A stretch of DNA of 64,000 bases, taken from NCBI GenBank assembly GCA_934630515.1, contig CAKTVV010000002.1:1-64000 (forward strand), given 5' to 3'. Under the pieces are notes generated by a model. It was given only the letters and a program-made list of their open reading frames with translations, did no database searches and had not been told where the DNA came from. The number at the start of each line of letters is the position of its first letter. Position 1 is the first letter of the stretch. The DNA comes from an uncultured Eubacteriales bacterium. Its GTDB lineage: Bacteria > Bacillota > Clostridia > Oscillospirales > Acutalibacteraceae. Shown here in pieces: positions 6,086 to 15,841 of this stretch. The position numbers were made by a program, and so were the translations under genes.

Positions 6086-9000
6086 TCAGTCCGCAAGATG
6101 CTTCTTCTTGCGGGAATAAAGAATGGTACCGATTAGGACGCCAAGACTTGCGAGCATCAGACTTACCCACAAAGCCATATGCGAATCGTCACCGGTCTTC
6201 GGGCTATCCGGATGATCGGTTGTGACCTTGTCATTATGGACATTGACCGTCAGTGTTTCATCAGCGGTCAGCTCGATCTCAAAAGGATCCGGGCGTTTAT
6301 ACCCGGCGCTAACGCTGTCCTCAACTTCCGTCACGGTATATTTGCCGATGCGCAGGTTTTCAATGAAGATCTCACCGTTTGCGTCGGTCGTGAAAACTTC
6401 ATCGTAATTCTCACCTGTGATGCGGAAGCTGAAGTCTTCCACACGGCCGTCCGAGGAGGTCTTCACGATTTTCAAATTGCCGACCATATGGTCGTTGATG
6501 AAGCCAATGCCGGCTTTGTTCTCAACTTCCACCATCTCGCCATCCGTTACGATCTCAAAATAGTGGTATCCGTTGTCCTTGACATAGTTTACAGGCGCCT
6601 GCTTTTCATAGAGGAAGTATCCACCGTAACGCAGCTCGGCAAGTTCATACAGACCGGGTTCACATTCCGAAAGGGTACCGACCAGCTCATCCACATCCGG
6701 ATCGAACTGCTGATTTCCGTTTACATCACGGTAGACCTCGAACACGGCACCGGTAAGCAGATGGTCAGGATAATCCTTATCGACCTTAGTCGTATGGACT
6801 GCGCCATAGATGTGTCGGTTCTCGGCCTTGAACTCGATTACGGCACCATCCGTAGTAATGTCGACCGGGAACTCTGTCTCGTTGAGAACGAAGCCCTCGG
6901 CAGGTTTCAACTCGCGCACGATCCATTTCCCGAATCGCACATTCTTAAAGGTGAAGATACCGTCTGCATCGGACACCGCCGTCAGAACAGCGTTTTCCTC
7001 TGTGAATTCCGTATCATCCTCCGTAAAGAGGCCGAACAGCGCACCCACAACCGGCTTTCCGTCTTCGTCGACCTTGTAGCCTTTGATGTCACCGCGAATG
7101 AATTTGTTCTCGACGGTGATGAAAACGGTTTTGCCGTCCTCGGTGATTTCTACCTCGATCGGCGTTTCATTGAGCACATACCCGGTCGCCGGCTTCAGCT
7201 CACGGATAATCCACTTTCCGTACCGGATATCTTCAAAGCGGAACTTACCGGTGCTGTCAGACTCCGTTACACGCACGGCAGTTTCCTCAGTAAACTCCGT
7301 TTCGCCTTCACGGAACAAGCCGAATACCGAACCGGCGATCACATTGCCGTCCTCGTCGAGCTTGGTACCTTCAATGTTGCCGCGGATATACCGGTTCTCC
7401 AGCTGGATGTTCACCACATCGCCGTCTTCAGACACTGTGACCGGATATGCCTTCTCATTGAGAACAAAGCCCTTGGCCGGTTGGATCTCACGAACGACCC
7501 AGGTCCCGAAGGGCACCTTTTCAAATTTGAAGGTACCATCCTGTGCGCTTTCCGCTGTTAAATACGCATTTTCAGCCGTATACTCATTTTCATCATTGCG
7601 GAACAGACCGAAAATTGCACCGGCGATCACATGGCCATCCTCATCGACCTTGCGGCCGGAAACCATACCGTACTTGAGGTCGTTCTTGATCGGGTCGCCG
7701 TCGTTGACAGAGATCTCGATCACCTGAGTTTCCTGCGAGTCGTAGGAGAACTCAAAATCATAATGGGAGTCATCCAGGATGTAATGCTCGTCCGTACTAC
7801 GCTCCTGCAGGTAATAACTGCCCAGAGGCAGGTCGGTACTGACCGTCGCCATACCGTTGTCATCAAAGGTCACGATCTCAATGAGCCCGCCCGCAGGAAT
7901 GACGGTCCCGTCACCGGCAACCAGGTCAGTCTTGGCATACAGACCGAAGGTGATGTTTTTCAGCTCGCCGTTCATACCGATACCGAACAGCTCATTCTGC
8001 TCCAGCACCTTGCTCAGGGATACTTTGACCTTTTGACGCTCGTTATAGAGATTACCTGCGGTTTCCGTAATGGCGACCTCCTGACCGGCGTAAGTCAGCT
8101 CCACCGTCTGGATTGTGCCGTTCAAAACCATTCCGTGCGGCGCGGTGATCTCCTGGATCTCATATTTTCCAAGATACAGTTCCTTGCTCGATGCTACGCC
8201 GTCAGACCCGGTCGTGATCGTATCCACGATCTCGCCCTTTGCGTAATGCATGACGCCGTCAAGCGTATAGATATCTTCTGCCGCACGGATTTCAAACACA
8301 GCGCCGGGCAGACTCTTGACCGCATAGACCGGTTTACAGATCCCGTCCGCTTCCGTGACCGTCCAGAATACTTCGCCGGTCTTAGTGATACGGATGATAC
8401 CTTTCTGCGGCATGTTGGAACGGGTGACTTCGATCAATGTGATGCCGCCGTCCTCGGTTGCCGAGTCTGCGGTCACATCAAAATAGACCGGATCAGAGTT
8501 CAATACATAGCCATACGGGGCCTTGACTTCCACGATGGAGTAGCCCTTCCCGAACGGAAGCACTTCCGGAGTGATCAGGTAGCCCTCCTCGTTGGTGTAG
8601 AAGGTGTCGATCGCCGTCAGCTCCGGGTAGGTATACTGCATAGTGACTCTGGTGCCGTCTGGGTTATAGATCTGGAACGCCGCACCTGCATACGGGATAC
8701 TCAGACCCGATTCCGCATCCGTCTTTTGAATTTTGAGATATCCAGTAAAGGGGGCGTTGTTGAGCAGATACTGATAGCAGCATCCGTCTTTATCAATGAA
8801 AACATCGAAGGGCGCTGCCAGATCAAAGCCCTCCGTGCCTTTCGTCTGTCTGACTGTATAGACGCCATAAGGAAGCTGCTTCGTCCCGGCGTATCCGTGC
8901 TCGTCGGTAATCAGGTAGTCCCGTTCCGTATCCCTGGCATTTCCGTAAGATCCCGCAGTCTTCAAATACACCTCAAATTCTGCTCCGGCCTCAACCGTCT

Positions 9001-11305
9001 CCAGACCGGTGCTGCCGTCATCCATGTGTTTGATGAGATACAGGCTGCCGAAGATGATGTCCTCATAGACATCCAACTCTTTCGTGTTCTTCTCCAGCGT
9101 ATACTGTCCGGGCGTCACACCGAGCCAATAGACAGTCTCATCTAAAAGATAGCCTTCCGAGGGCGTGATCTCACGAATGTTCCAGCCCTCGCCGCAGGGA
9201 TAGTAGTCGGTCAGGAAATACCCGTTTTTATCCGTCACATAGGTGTCCACGAGCTCATCATAACGATAAACACCGTAAACTGCTCCGGCGAGTGTGGCAT
9301 TGCCTTGGGTTTCACCGTAAGGATAGCCGAGTTTCTCCACAATGCTGTCTGAGTCGAGCGAGAGCATCTTTGGGGTTTCATGCTCACTATTGCGGCGGAG
9401 AGAGGCATCGACCTTGAGGACATCGGCACGCCATTTCTTGAGGATATTATCAAACTGGCGCTCGGTTACTTTATTCCACTCGACAGAAATGTTCTGCACC
9501 TCCGGGATCACATATCGCTCGGGGGTGTTCTCTTCGGAAAGCGTGTAGTCCGTACCGATCGGGACGCGCTCAAACACGGCTGTGCCGGCCGCATTGGTCA
9601 CAGCGGTCATATTCACAGGCTCGCCGTATTCGGAAGTGCCGGTCAGGCGGAAAGTCAGTCCCTCCACCAAGCCATCTTCGGCGGTTTTGCGGACTTTGAC
9701 CATACCGTACTGGCGCAGGTTGGCAATGTCCAGGGTGATAAGCGGACTGTTATCGTCGATTGTCACTTTCCACTGTGCATCGCCGTCCGGCTGGTAATTG
9801 ACCGGGACTTTGGTCTCTTTCACAATATAATCGCCATAGATGATCTCGCCGGACTTGGCATAGCCGTTTTTGTCTGTGGGTCCAATCACGGCGATTTCTT
9901 CACCGTCCAAATCATAGACAGTGAATTCCGCACCACTGAGCTCCTTTCCGGATTCGGCGTCGGATTTCAGAACTTCAATATGACCCTTTTTGAGTCGGTT
10001 ATAAGCATTGACCGTTGCCAGGCTGCCATGTGCGGTATCAATGGTGACCTTCCATTCCGTCTGGCCGTCCGGCTCATAGTTAAACGGGAAGGTCGTCTCG
10101 ACCACTCGGTAGGATCCGTAAGGAATATCTGCGGATTTGGCATATCCACGATCATTGGTCGGCCCGATGGTCGTTACCTTTGCGCCGGACATATCGTAGA
10201 CTGTGAAAATGGCGCCCTTGAGTGCCTCATTGGTGCCGGATGATTTTTTGTAGACCTCAATATTGCCCTTTTTCAGCTCATTGACGGCTTCAATTGTCAC
10301 CATGCCGTTATTGGAAGCGCTGATCGTGCGGATCCATTCCTTGGTTCCCGAATAGGTGTAGTCTGTCGGGAAAACCGTTTCCACGATTTTGTAGGTTCCA
10401 AACGGCAGCCGCTCTTTGGTGCAGGCGTAGCCGCGGCTGTCGGTAGGGCCGATGGCATATTCTGTTCCGGTCGAGGTGTTGGTGGCAATAAAATAAGCGC
10501 CGCTCAATGCTGCGCCCTTCGGATCCTTTTTATAGACTTCGATTTTGCCGGCTGCCTCTACGAATTCCGGAGTAACAACCTGTACGACGGCTTCCGGGTA
10601 ATCACCCTTAGACATACCGACGATGGAACTGATTTCCGGTCCTCTATCGTTTCCGACATGAAAAACATAGTGGGTTCCGTTGTAATAACCGGCGTACACG
10701 GCAACATGAGCAATGTCCCCGGTCGGAATGTGTTTGAAAATGATGAGAGAACCGATTGGGATATCCTCGCTGGGAATGAAATTGTTGCCGTTTGCATTCT
10801 GACTGAAGCTGATGCGGCGTGCCGTTCCGGCACTGACCCATGCATTCGCGGCAGCGTTGTATGCCGTTGCGGTGCGCAGATTGTATGGACGGGTTGCGCT
10901 GCTGGTGTCAATGCCCGCAATGTTGGGCAGATAGTTGTAGTACACATACGAAACAAAGGAGGCACAGCAAAGACCGCTGCTCTCGAATCCGGCGATATCC
11001 GGTGCGAGCCCGGTTGCCGTACCGCTTTTTGTGACAGTCTCCGTGCCATACTTATTCAGCCCGTAGGAAATCTTCGAGAGATAGGCTGTCGCACCACCGC
11101 TGTACTTCTTGAAAATCGTTCCGTCATCCTTCTGCGCCTGTACCTTATAGCCGGTGTATTCCAGTGCATCGAGGAACACATTGTCCAGCATCTCTGCCGG
11201 AATGTCAGATGCCGGCGCCGCAAAAACGCTCGTCGGCAACATCGATACGAGCATCAGCATTGCCAAAAGCATTGACAGAATGCGTGAGGTGAATTTCTTG
11301 TTCAT
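6086..11305 (-). CDS. Giant Cna-B repeat surface protein with N-terminal NlpC/P60-like domain
   Basis: 1739 aa. A signal peptide ends near SVFAAPAS. Residues about 40-260 resemble an NlpC/P60-type cysteine peptidase, with Cys in GLCCASFVSY and His in GDIAHVAVYAG. About fourteen Cna-B/SpaA modules follow, most opening with I-x-V-x-K and ending with a YGxYxVxET strand; these normally carry internal isopeptide bonds. Modules 10-12 (GRKVDEDG, GTKLDEDG, GYKVDEDG) are closely related and look recently duplicated. The C-terminus has SPKTGD, a hydrophobic helix and RKKK, a sortase anchor with S instead of L at the first LPxTG position. As the largest gene in the transfer region it is probably a mating adhesin or stalk with a wall-cutting head. 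No sortase gene is present in the window. Confidence 0.88.
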   Translation of the reverse strand: MNKKFTSRILSMLLAMLMLVSMLPTSVFAAPASDIPAEMLDNVFLDALEYTGYKVQAQKDDGTIFKKYSGGATAYLSKISYGLNKYGTETVTKSGTATGLAPDIAGFESSGLCCASFVSYVYYNYLPNIAGIDTSSATRPYNLRTATAYNAAANAWVSAGTARRISFSQNANGNNFIPSEDIPIGSLIIFKHIPTGDIAHVAVYAGYYNGTHYVFHVGNDRGPEISSIVGMSKGDYPEAVVQVVTPEFVEAAGKIEVYKKDPKGAALSGAYFIATNTSTGTEYAIGPTDSRGYACTKERLPFGTYKIVETVFPTDYTYSGTKEWIRTISASNNGMVTIEAVNELKKGNIEVYKKSSGTNEALKGAIFTVYDMSGAKVTTIGPTNDRGYAKSADIPYGSYRVVETTFPFNYEPDGQTEWKVTIDTAHGSLATVNAYNRLKKGHIEVLKSDAESGKELSGAEFTVYDLDGEEIAVIGPTDKNGYAKSGEIIYGDYIVKETKVPVNYQPDGDAQWKVTIDDNSPLITLDIANLRQYGMVKVRKTAEDGLVEGLTFRLTGTSEYGEPVNMTAVTNAAGTAVFERVPIGTDYTLSEENTPERYVIPEVQNISVEWNKVTERQFDNILKKWRADVLKVDASLRRNSEHETPKMLSLDSDSIVEKLGYPYGETQGNATLAGAVYGVYRYDELVDTYVTDKNGYFLTDYYPCGEGWNIREITPSEGYLLDETVYWLGVTPGQYTLEKNTKELDVYEDIIFGSLYLIKHMDDGSTGLETVEAGAEFEVYLKTAGSYGNARDTERDYLITDEHGYAGTKQLPYGVYTVRQTKGTEGFDLAAPFDVFIDKDGCCYQYLLNNAPFTGYLKIQKTDAESGLSIPYAGAAFQIYNPDGTRVTMQYTYPELTAIDTFYTNEEGYLITPEVLPFGKGYSIVEVKAPYGYVLNSDPVYFDVTADSATEDGGITLIEVTRSNMPQKGIIRITKTGEVFWTVTEADGICKPVYAVKSLPGAVFEIRAAEDIYTLDGVMHYAKGEIVDTITTGSDGVASSKELYLGKYEIQEITAPHGMVLNGTIQTVELTYAGQEVAITETAGNLYNERQKVKVSLSKVLEQNELFGIGMNGELKNITFGLYAKTDLVAGDGTVIPAGGLIEIVTFDDNGMATVSTDLPLGSYYLQERSTDEHYILDDSHYDFEFSYDSQETQVIEISVNDGDPIKNDLKYGMVSGRKVDEDGHVIAGAIFGLFRNDENEYTAENAYLTAESAQDGTFKFEKVPFGTWVVREIQPAKGFVLNEKAYPVTVSEDGDVVNIQLENRYIRGNIEGTKLDEDGNVIAGSVFGLFREGETEFTEETAVRVTESDSTGKFRFEDIRYGKWIIRELKPATGYVLNETPIEVEITEDGKTVFITVENKFIRGDIKGYKVDEDGKPVVGALFGLFTEDDTEFTEENAVLTAVSDADGIFTFKNVRFGKWIVRELKPAEGFVLNETEFPVDITTDGAVIEFKAENRHIYGAVHTTKVDKDYPDHLLTGAVFEVYRDVNGNQQFDPDVDELVGTLSECEPGLYELAELRYGGYFLYEKQAPVNYVKDNGYHYFEIVTDGEMVEVENKAGIGFINDHMVGNLKIVKTSSDGRVEDFSFRITGENYDEVFTTDANGEIFIENLRIGKYTVTEVEDSVSAGYKRPDPFEIELTADETLTVNVHNDKVTTDHPDSPKTGDDSHMALWVSLMLASLGVLIGTILYSRKKKHLAD

Positions 11306-11339
11306 CTTGGTATCTTCCTTTCTTGATTTGGGTATGAAA

Positions 11340-11372
11340 AGAGCCTCACCAAAAATGGTGAGGCTGCAATTC
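11340..11372 (-). terminator. Intrinsic terminator between CAP lipoprotein and Cna-B genes
   Basis: AGCCTCACC and GGTGAGGCT form a perfect 9-bp stem with a 6-base loop, followed leftward by CTTTTC. It lies upstream of the Cna-B ribosome site, so it either ends the upstream unit or attenuates expression. Confidence 0.7.
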
Positions 11373-11383
11373 CTGGATGGTTC

Positions 11384-12196
11384 CTAAAGATTGTCCGTGT
11401 TTTCAGCGGTAACTGCGATATCGCAATACCACATGCCGCTTTCATAGGTCACGCCGACAGCAATATAGCCATACTCGGCCGAGCCGATATAGCACCAATG
11501 TTCTGCGCTGTTTTTGACCAAGGTTGCCAACTTGTAGGCAACTTCGTCCACCGTACCGACATAACCGGCCTTTGCAATGGCTTCGCTGGCATTGGCTCGG
11601 TAATACGGTTCACCGCTGCCGCCGTAGACGCTCGGATCCACATACTCGCCATACTGAAGCGCTGTTGCCGCTGCACGCTCATCATTTGTATCATGCGCAA
11701 AATTGCGGATGAGCTGTCGGCTTCGATACTCAGCATAGCTCGTGAGACCCGGCAATTTGACTGCAGGTGATGTGCGGAAACTGTTGATGTACTCCAGCAC
11801 CTTATCGGCGACCGCTCGGACGTCCTCGGCCCCGGCATAAGATTTCTCGGGTTCCGAAGGTGGCTCGGCAGGCTTGGTTTCCGGCTCGGTCTGAGGGGGA
11901 GTCGTAGACTCGGTGACCTTTTCGCTTTCCGGTTCAGTGGTCGACTCGGGATCCGCCGGCTCGGCAGGGGCTGTCGTCTCACTTTCGATTGGGTCTGATG
12001 TGACGGCAGTATCCCGAGATGTCCGGCTCTCCTCCAGGGAACTCTCCGGTTCAGTCTGGTGAGCAGAGGACTCATTGGCAATTGCTGAGCCTGGAGCAAC
12101 TGAGGTAATGGAACTATCAGCTGAGTCTGTGGTATGGCAGGCGGCAAGTGTCAGGCAGAATGCCAGTGCGCAGGATAAAATCAAAAGCTTTTTCAT
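11384..12196 (-). CDS. CAP/SCP-domain lipoprotein
   Basis: 270 aa. A lipoprotein signal peptide with lipobox LAAC is followed by about 90 residues of Ser/Thr/Glu/Pro spacer of the kind that spans the wall. The C-terminal 130-residue CAP domain has VLEYINSFR, LIRNFAHDTND and NSAEHWCYIG, with YGYIAVGV near the end. Domains of this kind are common on clostridial surfaces and ICE proteins; their activity is generally unknown. It follows the 137-aa gene and precedes a terminator. Confidence 0.85.
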   Translation of the reverse strand: MKKLLILSCALAFCLTLAACHTTDSADSSITSVAPGSAIANESSAHQTEPESSLEESRTSRDTAVTSDPIESETTAPAEPADPESTTEPESEKVTESTTPPQTEPETKPAEPPSEPEKSYAGAEDVRAVADKVLEYINSFRTSPAVKLPGLTSYAEYRSRQLIRNFAHDTNDERAAATALQYGEYVDPSVYGGSGEPYYRANASEAIAKAGYVGTVDEVAYKLATLVKNSAEHWCYIGSAEYGYIAVGVTYESGMWYCDIAVTAENTDNL

Positions 12197-12258
12197 GATG
12201 CATACTCCCGGTTCGTGTTTTTACCATCATTACACGGACGAGTCTGGGATTTTACAAC

Positions 12259-12672
12259 TCAGCACGCAAGCTTATAAAAGCCGCGGTCCGCTTCGTCGAC
12301 GCACCGGTCGAGAATTTCATAAAATCGCTTGGCATCCAACTCGGTATCCAGCCAGTGCGTGGCGCGGTAGGAATAGCAGCCGACTTCGTCGTTGATAGCA
12401 TGACTTCCGAGTACACTTCTCAGATTCAGATCGTTTGCGATCCGGCACTGCTTTGCGGTGCCCGGATGGGTAAGCGCCTTGGCGAGACAAACCACCATCA
12501 GCGGGTGCAGCTCGGAAAACGAAACCTGCAGGTAATAATCCCGATATCTGCCCATAATCGAAGTCTCATCCTGACTGTCGATCGGCAGCTCTGTCAGAAG
12601 CATCTGACGGGTATGCTCGGCGATCTCTTTTCTGCGATGCTGTTCTTTCTGACTCAGATCACAATGTAACAT
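12259..12672 (-). CDS. Conserved-looking ICE protein, unknown function
   Basis: 137 aa, with the start at 12672 (MLHCDLSQKEQ) chosen for AAAGGAGA eight bases upstream. The longer open frame to 12816 overlaps the S1-domain gene and is not supported. The protein is helical and polar with no signal peptide. It contains ETSIMGRYRDYYLQVSF and a Cys/His-poor C-terminal helical stretch. The family was not recognised. It sits 20 bases downstream of the S1-domain gene in the transfer operon. Confidence 0.7.
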   Translation of the reverse strand: MLHCDLSQKEQHRRKEIAEHTRQMLLTELPIDSQDETSIMGRYRDYYLQVSFSELHPLMVVCLAKALTHPGTAKQCRIANDLNLRSVLGSHAINDEVGCYSYRATHWLDTELDAKRFYEILDRCVDEADRGFYKLAC

Positions 12673-12692
12673 AAAATCTCCTTTCTTCTTCA

Positions 12693-13958
12693 TCAGTGCG
12701 GCATGGCAATGTGGGTGATGGCACCCCAGATTCGGTTGGTCTCGTGGTTGATTCCGAGAATCCGGACGGTGACTCTGGCGCCTCTCGGCGGGCGTCCCCG
12801 TTTGGGATAACTGCACAGGCAGTCGATGCCGCCGTCCAACGCCACAAACACGCCATTCACATCCACCATACTGACAGTACCGACATAACGGTTGCCAACG
12901 GAATATCTGCGCAGGGCTTTCTCATACGGGTTTTCTCCTGCCTGTTTCACGGAGGCGGAAACCCTGACATTGTCACGGTCACTGCGATCCACATCCAATA
13001 CTTTGACGAGGATGCGCTGTCCGGGCTGGAAGTGAGCCGCCGCATCCATCCAGCGTTGGTAGCTCAGTTCCTTGAGGGGAATGTAGCTCTCCACACCGAA
13101 CAGGTCGATGAAGATTCCGGCACGGATGGCAGAAACAACTCTGGCTTCTGCGCAAACGCCGGCATAGATACGGTTGTTGCCGTCCCGGTCTGTACCGAAA
13201 TACATTTCTTTTCTTCTGGCACGCATGGCTTCCAGGCGGCTCGCCGCTGCAATACCGGATTTGGGATCGATGCCTTTTACGATGTAATCGACTTCGGCGC
13301 CGAGGCGCTTGGTCAGCATGTAATGAAGTACCTCGTCCGGGTCACGCCCGCGATAATCTTCGGGCGGCCCCACTGCCTCGGCAGCGGGAATGATGACTTT
13401 GAACTCACCGTGATACAGGACTGCAAAGGCATGACGTGGGTTATCCGCCGACTGTTCCACACCCTGGATCGTCCCGGTCAGGATACGGCCGCTTCGCTGC
13501 GACTCGATGAGGTCGAGCAAATCATTCTTGGCCTTATCCGCCTCCGTTTCGACCGTCGGGCGATCGTCAATGGACAGTACCGACACGCTCGGTTTGGTAT
13601 AAGCGCGTTTTCTCTTGGGTTTTGACGCCGTGTCGACGCCGTCTTCCTTGGCATTCGGCGCATTTTCAGGTTCTGTGTCAGACTGGGACGGTTCCGGCTC
13701 GGTCTTCTTTCGCCTGCGGGGCTTTTTAACCTCGGTCTGAGATTCGGTCGGTTCATTGAGAGCTCCGTCCGGAATTCCGGCCGAAGATGTGTCCGCTTCC
13801 GCCGAATCTGTTTCAGTCTGGGAGAGCGAGGCATCACAGGTGTCATCCGGTGCCCCTTCGGCAGGTGATGCTGTGATATTCTCCTCAGTCTGGGATTTCT
13901 GCGCCTCCAAAGGAGTCGTCATCTCCTCGGGAAGCTCTGCTTTCTTTTTGGTTGGCAT
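12693..13958 (-). CDS. S1 RNA-binding-domain protein of the transfer operon
   Basis: 421 aa. The first 130 residues are low-complexity Ser/Thr/Glu/Lys with a basic patch (KKPRRRKKTE). Two or three OB-fold/S1-like segments follow: RILTGTIQGVEQS, then VCAEARVVSAIRAGIFIDLFG ending in VKVLDVDRS, then YVGTVSMVDVNGVFVALDGG ending in VRILGINHETNRIWGAI. Such S1 proteins recur in Tn1549-like and related elements. A role in RNA binding, mRNA stability or antitermination is inferred only. It lies directly after the VirD4 gene. ATG follows AAAGGAGGACAATCT. Confidence 0.82.
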   Translation of the reverse strand: MPTKKKAELPEEMTTPLEAQKSQTEENITASPAEGAPDDTCDASLSQTETDSAEADTSSAGIPDGALNEPTESQTEVKKPRRRKKTEPEPSQSDTEPENAPNAKEDGVDTASKPKRKRAYTKPSVSVLSIDDRPTVETEADKAKNDLLDLIESQRSGRILTGTIQGVEQSADNPRHAFAVLYHGEFKVIIPAAEAVGPPEDYRGRDPDEVLHYMLTKRLGAEVDYIVKGIDPKSGIAAASRLEAMRARRKEMYFGTDRDGNNRIYAGVCAEARVVSAIRAGIFIDLFGVESYIPLKELSYQRWMDAAAHFQPGQRILVKVLDVDRSDRDNVRVSASVKQAGENPYEKALRRYSVGNRYVGTVSMVDVNGVFVALDGGIDCLCSYPKRGRPPRGARVTVRILGINHETNRIWGAITHIAMPH

Positions 13959-13978
13959 AGATTGTCCTCCTTTATTTG

Positions 13979-15841
13979 TTAAAATTCGCTCGGCGGTTGT
14001 GCCGAGCTGTATAAGCTTTTTCTGCGCGCCGCTTTCTTGGGTGGCGTCAGTTCGGTGTCAGACTGGGTGGGTGTAGGTGTAAGCGTATCGGCTGCCGGCT
14101 TATAATCATAAACCGATGCCTTTACGATCTGTTTTGCCATCGGGTGTCTGGTGAAATCCAGTTTGTTCAGCTTCAGAATGTTGTGCCCGCGTATGATACA
14201 GAGCAGTTCCTCGTTGGGAAGCCGTAAAACCTCATCCGGCGTGAGCAGCCGTCTGCGACCCTGACCTTCAGTATGACGGTACTGGGGAATGACCTGCGCC
14301 ACAGCGATGGTCTGACGGACCGTCATGGTAGAATTGACCTGCACCGACATATCACCGGACCGGGCTGAGATATACTCGGCTGATACGTCATCGGTGCAAC
14401 CGAGCATCAGTTGGATGTCGCAGTTACCGATAATTTCGGCCCATAGATTCTTAGGATACCGGTTCTGCAGCTGACCGAGGCTCTGCACGGCCAGCATGAC
14501 TCGAATATCTCTCGACCGCACAACAGAAAGGGATCTGGCAAAATCGGATCCGTCTTCTGCGCCGCCAATGCGGCCCACGTTGTTAAACTCATCCAGTATC
14601 AGATTGACGGGCACATCGCAGCGGCCGTTTGGGCGACCGTCTGCATAGCGAGTCAGTTTGATGAACATGAATGAGAAAAAGAGCGATGACAGGAACGCCA
14701 TCGTAGCGTCCTGATCGCTCAGCACGATGTAATAGATGCATTTATTTCTGCCGGGTGCCGTCAGGTCAATGTCAGACCGGCTCGTGATCCGCTGCACTGC
14801 TTGGTTCTGAAGCACTTGAAGGCGTGTACCCAACCCCAGTATGATGCCGGAACGCACCGTATCACTGGACTGGGCAAACAGATTAAATGGCGCCCGTGCC
14901 GGATGGTCAAGCGGAAGTTTATCAAACATAGCGGTCAACTGCCGTTCGCTGTTTTGCGTAAGCAGCTGATATACGGCGGATAGGTGCTTCATGCTGGGGC
15001 TTCGGGTCCGATCCTGGTCAACGAGCAAAATCAATGCCTTCAGGAGATTGCCTTCGCCATTGTCCCAGAAGTGGTCGCCCTTGCCTGAACTGGTGTTTCC
15101 GATGATGACATTGGTCAGCACCTGCGCCATCAATGTGTCGCCGTTTAGGTCTGACATACAGTTCCACGAGTCACTGTGCTCAGGGGATACGAGATTGTAG
15201 ATCTTCACATCGTAGCCCGCTTTTCGGAACATTTCTGCGGTGTCGGCATAAAGCTCGCCCTTGCTGTCGGTCACGATGACGGACTCGCTACGCCGCAGCG
15301 CCTGAAATAATGCATTGCGGATGATCGCGCGTGATTTCATGGTACCGGATGCGCCAAAGACGGCGATATGGCGGTTCAGTCTGGTGTCCTCCGGCATACA
15401 GACGGCTTTGCCGTTATATTCTCCGAGGATCGTACCTTTGGCATCGGGGACCGGAGATATTTCCAGAACTTCCTTCATTTCTTTTTCGTCCATCCAGGAT
15501 GCCGTGCCGTAGATACCGGATTTGCTTCTGGCAAAGCCGCGGGGATCATGCTGCTTCCCGTCAAACTTATCGTGGAGCTTCACATAGGCGAAGATGGCAC
15601 CGGCGATCAGCAGAATCATCAGAATGCCTTTGATTCCATTCCCGCTGAAAGCCGCCGGGAAACAGATCAGTGGATTCCAGCTTACCGGCTTCATCGTGCT
15701 TTCGCCGGAAACGCCGCCGCTGTCCATCCAAGCAGCGTAGTTGCCGAGCAATTGACCAAGCATTCCGCCCAGATAGATCAGCCCGACGCATCCCAGTATG
15801 GCGGCGATGATAATGGCTATCTTGCGGTTTTTATCGTTCAA
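13979..15841 (-). CDS. virD4-like: VirD4/TraG-type coupling protein
   Basis: A 620-aa hexameric ATPase that links the DNA-relaxase complex to the type IV secretion channel. Two N-terminal helices (IAIIIAAILGCVGLIYLGGML and GIKGILMILLIAGAIFAYV) anchor it. Walker A is GASGTMKS at about residues 160-167 and Walker B is VNLILDEFNNVG. A TTG start at 15841 (LNDKNRK) is preferred, with AGGAGG seven bases upstream. It overlaps the upstream gene by 11 bases. The C-terminal tail is Pro/Thr rich and basic. Confidence 0.95.
   Translation of the reverse strand: MNDKNRKIAIIIAAILGCVGLIYLGGMLGQLLGNYAAWMDSGGVSGESTMKPVSWNPLICFPAAFSGNGIKGILMILLIAGAIFAYVKLHDKFDGKQHDPRGFARSKSGIYGTASWMDEKEMKEVLEISPVPDAKGTILGEYNGKAVCMPEDTRLNRHIAVFGASGTMKSRAIIRNALFQALRRSESVIVTDSKGELYADTAEMFRKAGYDVKIYNLVSPEHSDSWNCMSDLNGDTLMAQVLTNVIIGNTSSGKGDHFWDNGEGNLLKALILLVDQDRTRSPSMKHLSAVYQLLTQNSERQLTAMFDKLPLDHPARAPFNLFAQSSDTVRSGIILGLGTRLQVLQNQAVQRITSRSDIDLTAPGRNKCIYYIVLSDQDATMAFLSSLFFSFMFIKLTRYADGRPNGRCDVPVNLILDEFNNVGRIGGAEDGSDFARSLSVVRSRDIRVMLAVQSLGQLQNRYPKNLWAEIIGNCDIQLMLGCTDDVSAEYISARSGDMSVQVNSTMTVRQTIAVAQVIPQYRHTEGQGRRRLLTPDEVLRLPNEELLCIIRGHNILKLNKLDFTRHPMAKQIVKASVYDYKPAADTLTPTPTQSDTELTPPKKAARRKSLYSSAQPPSEF

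Noticed and set aside
6179..9145. Long rightward ORFs opposite the Cna-B gene
   Set aside because: They mirror repeat units of the real gene and lack ribosome sites and recognisable domains.
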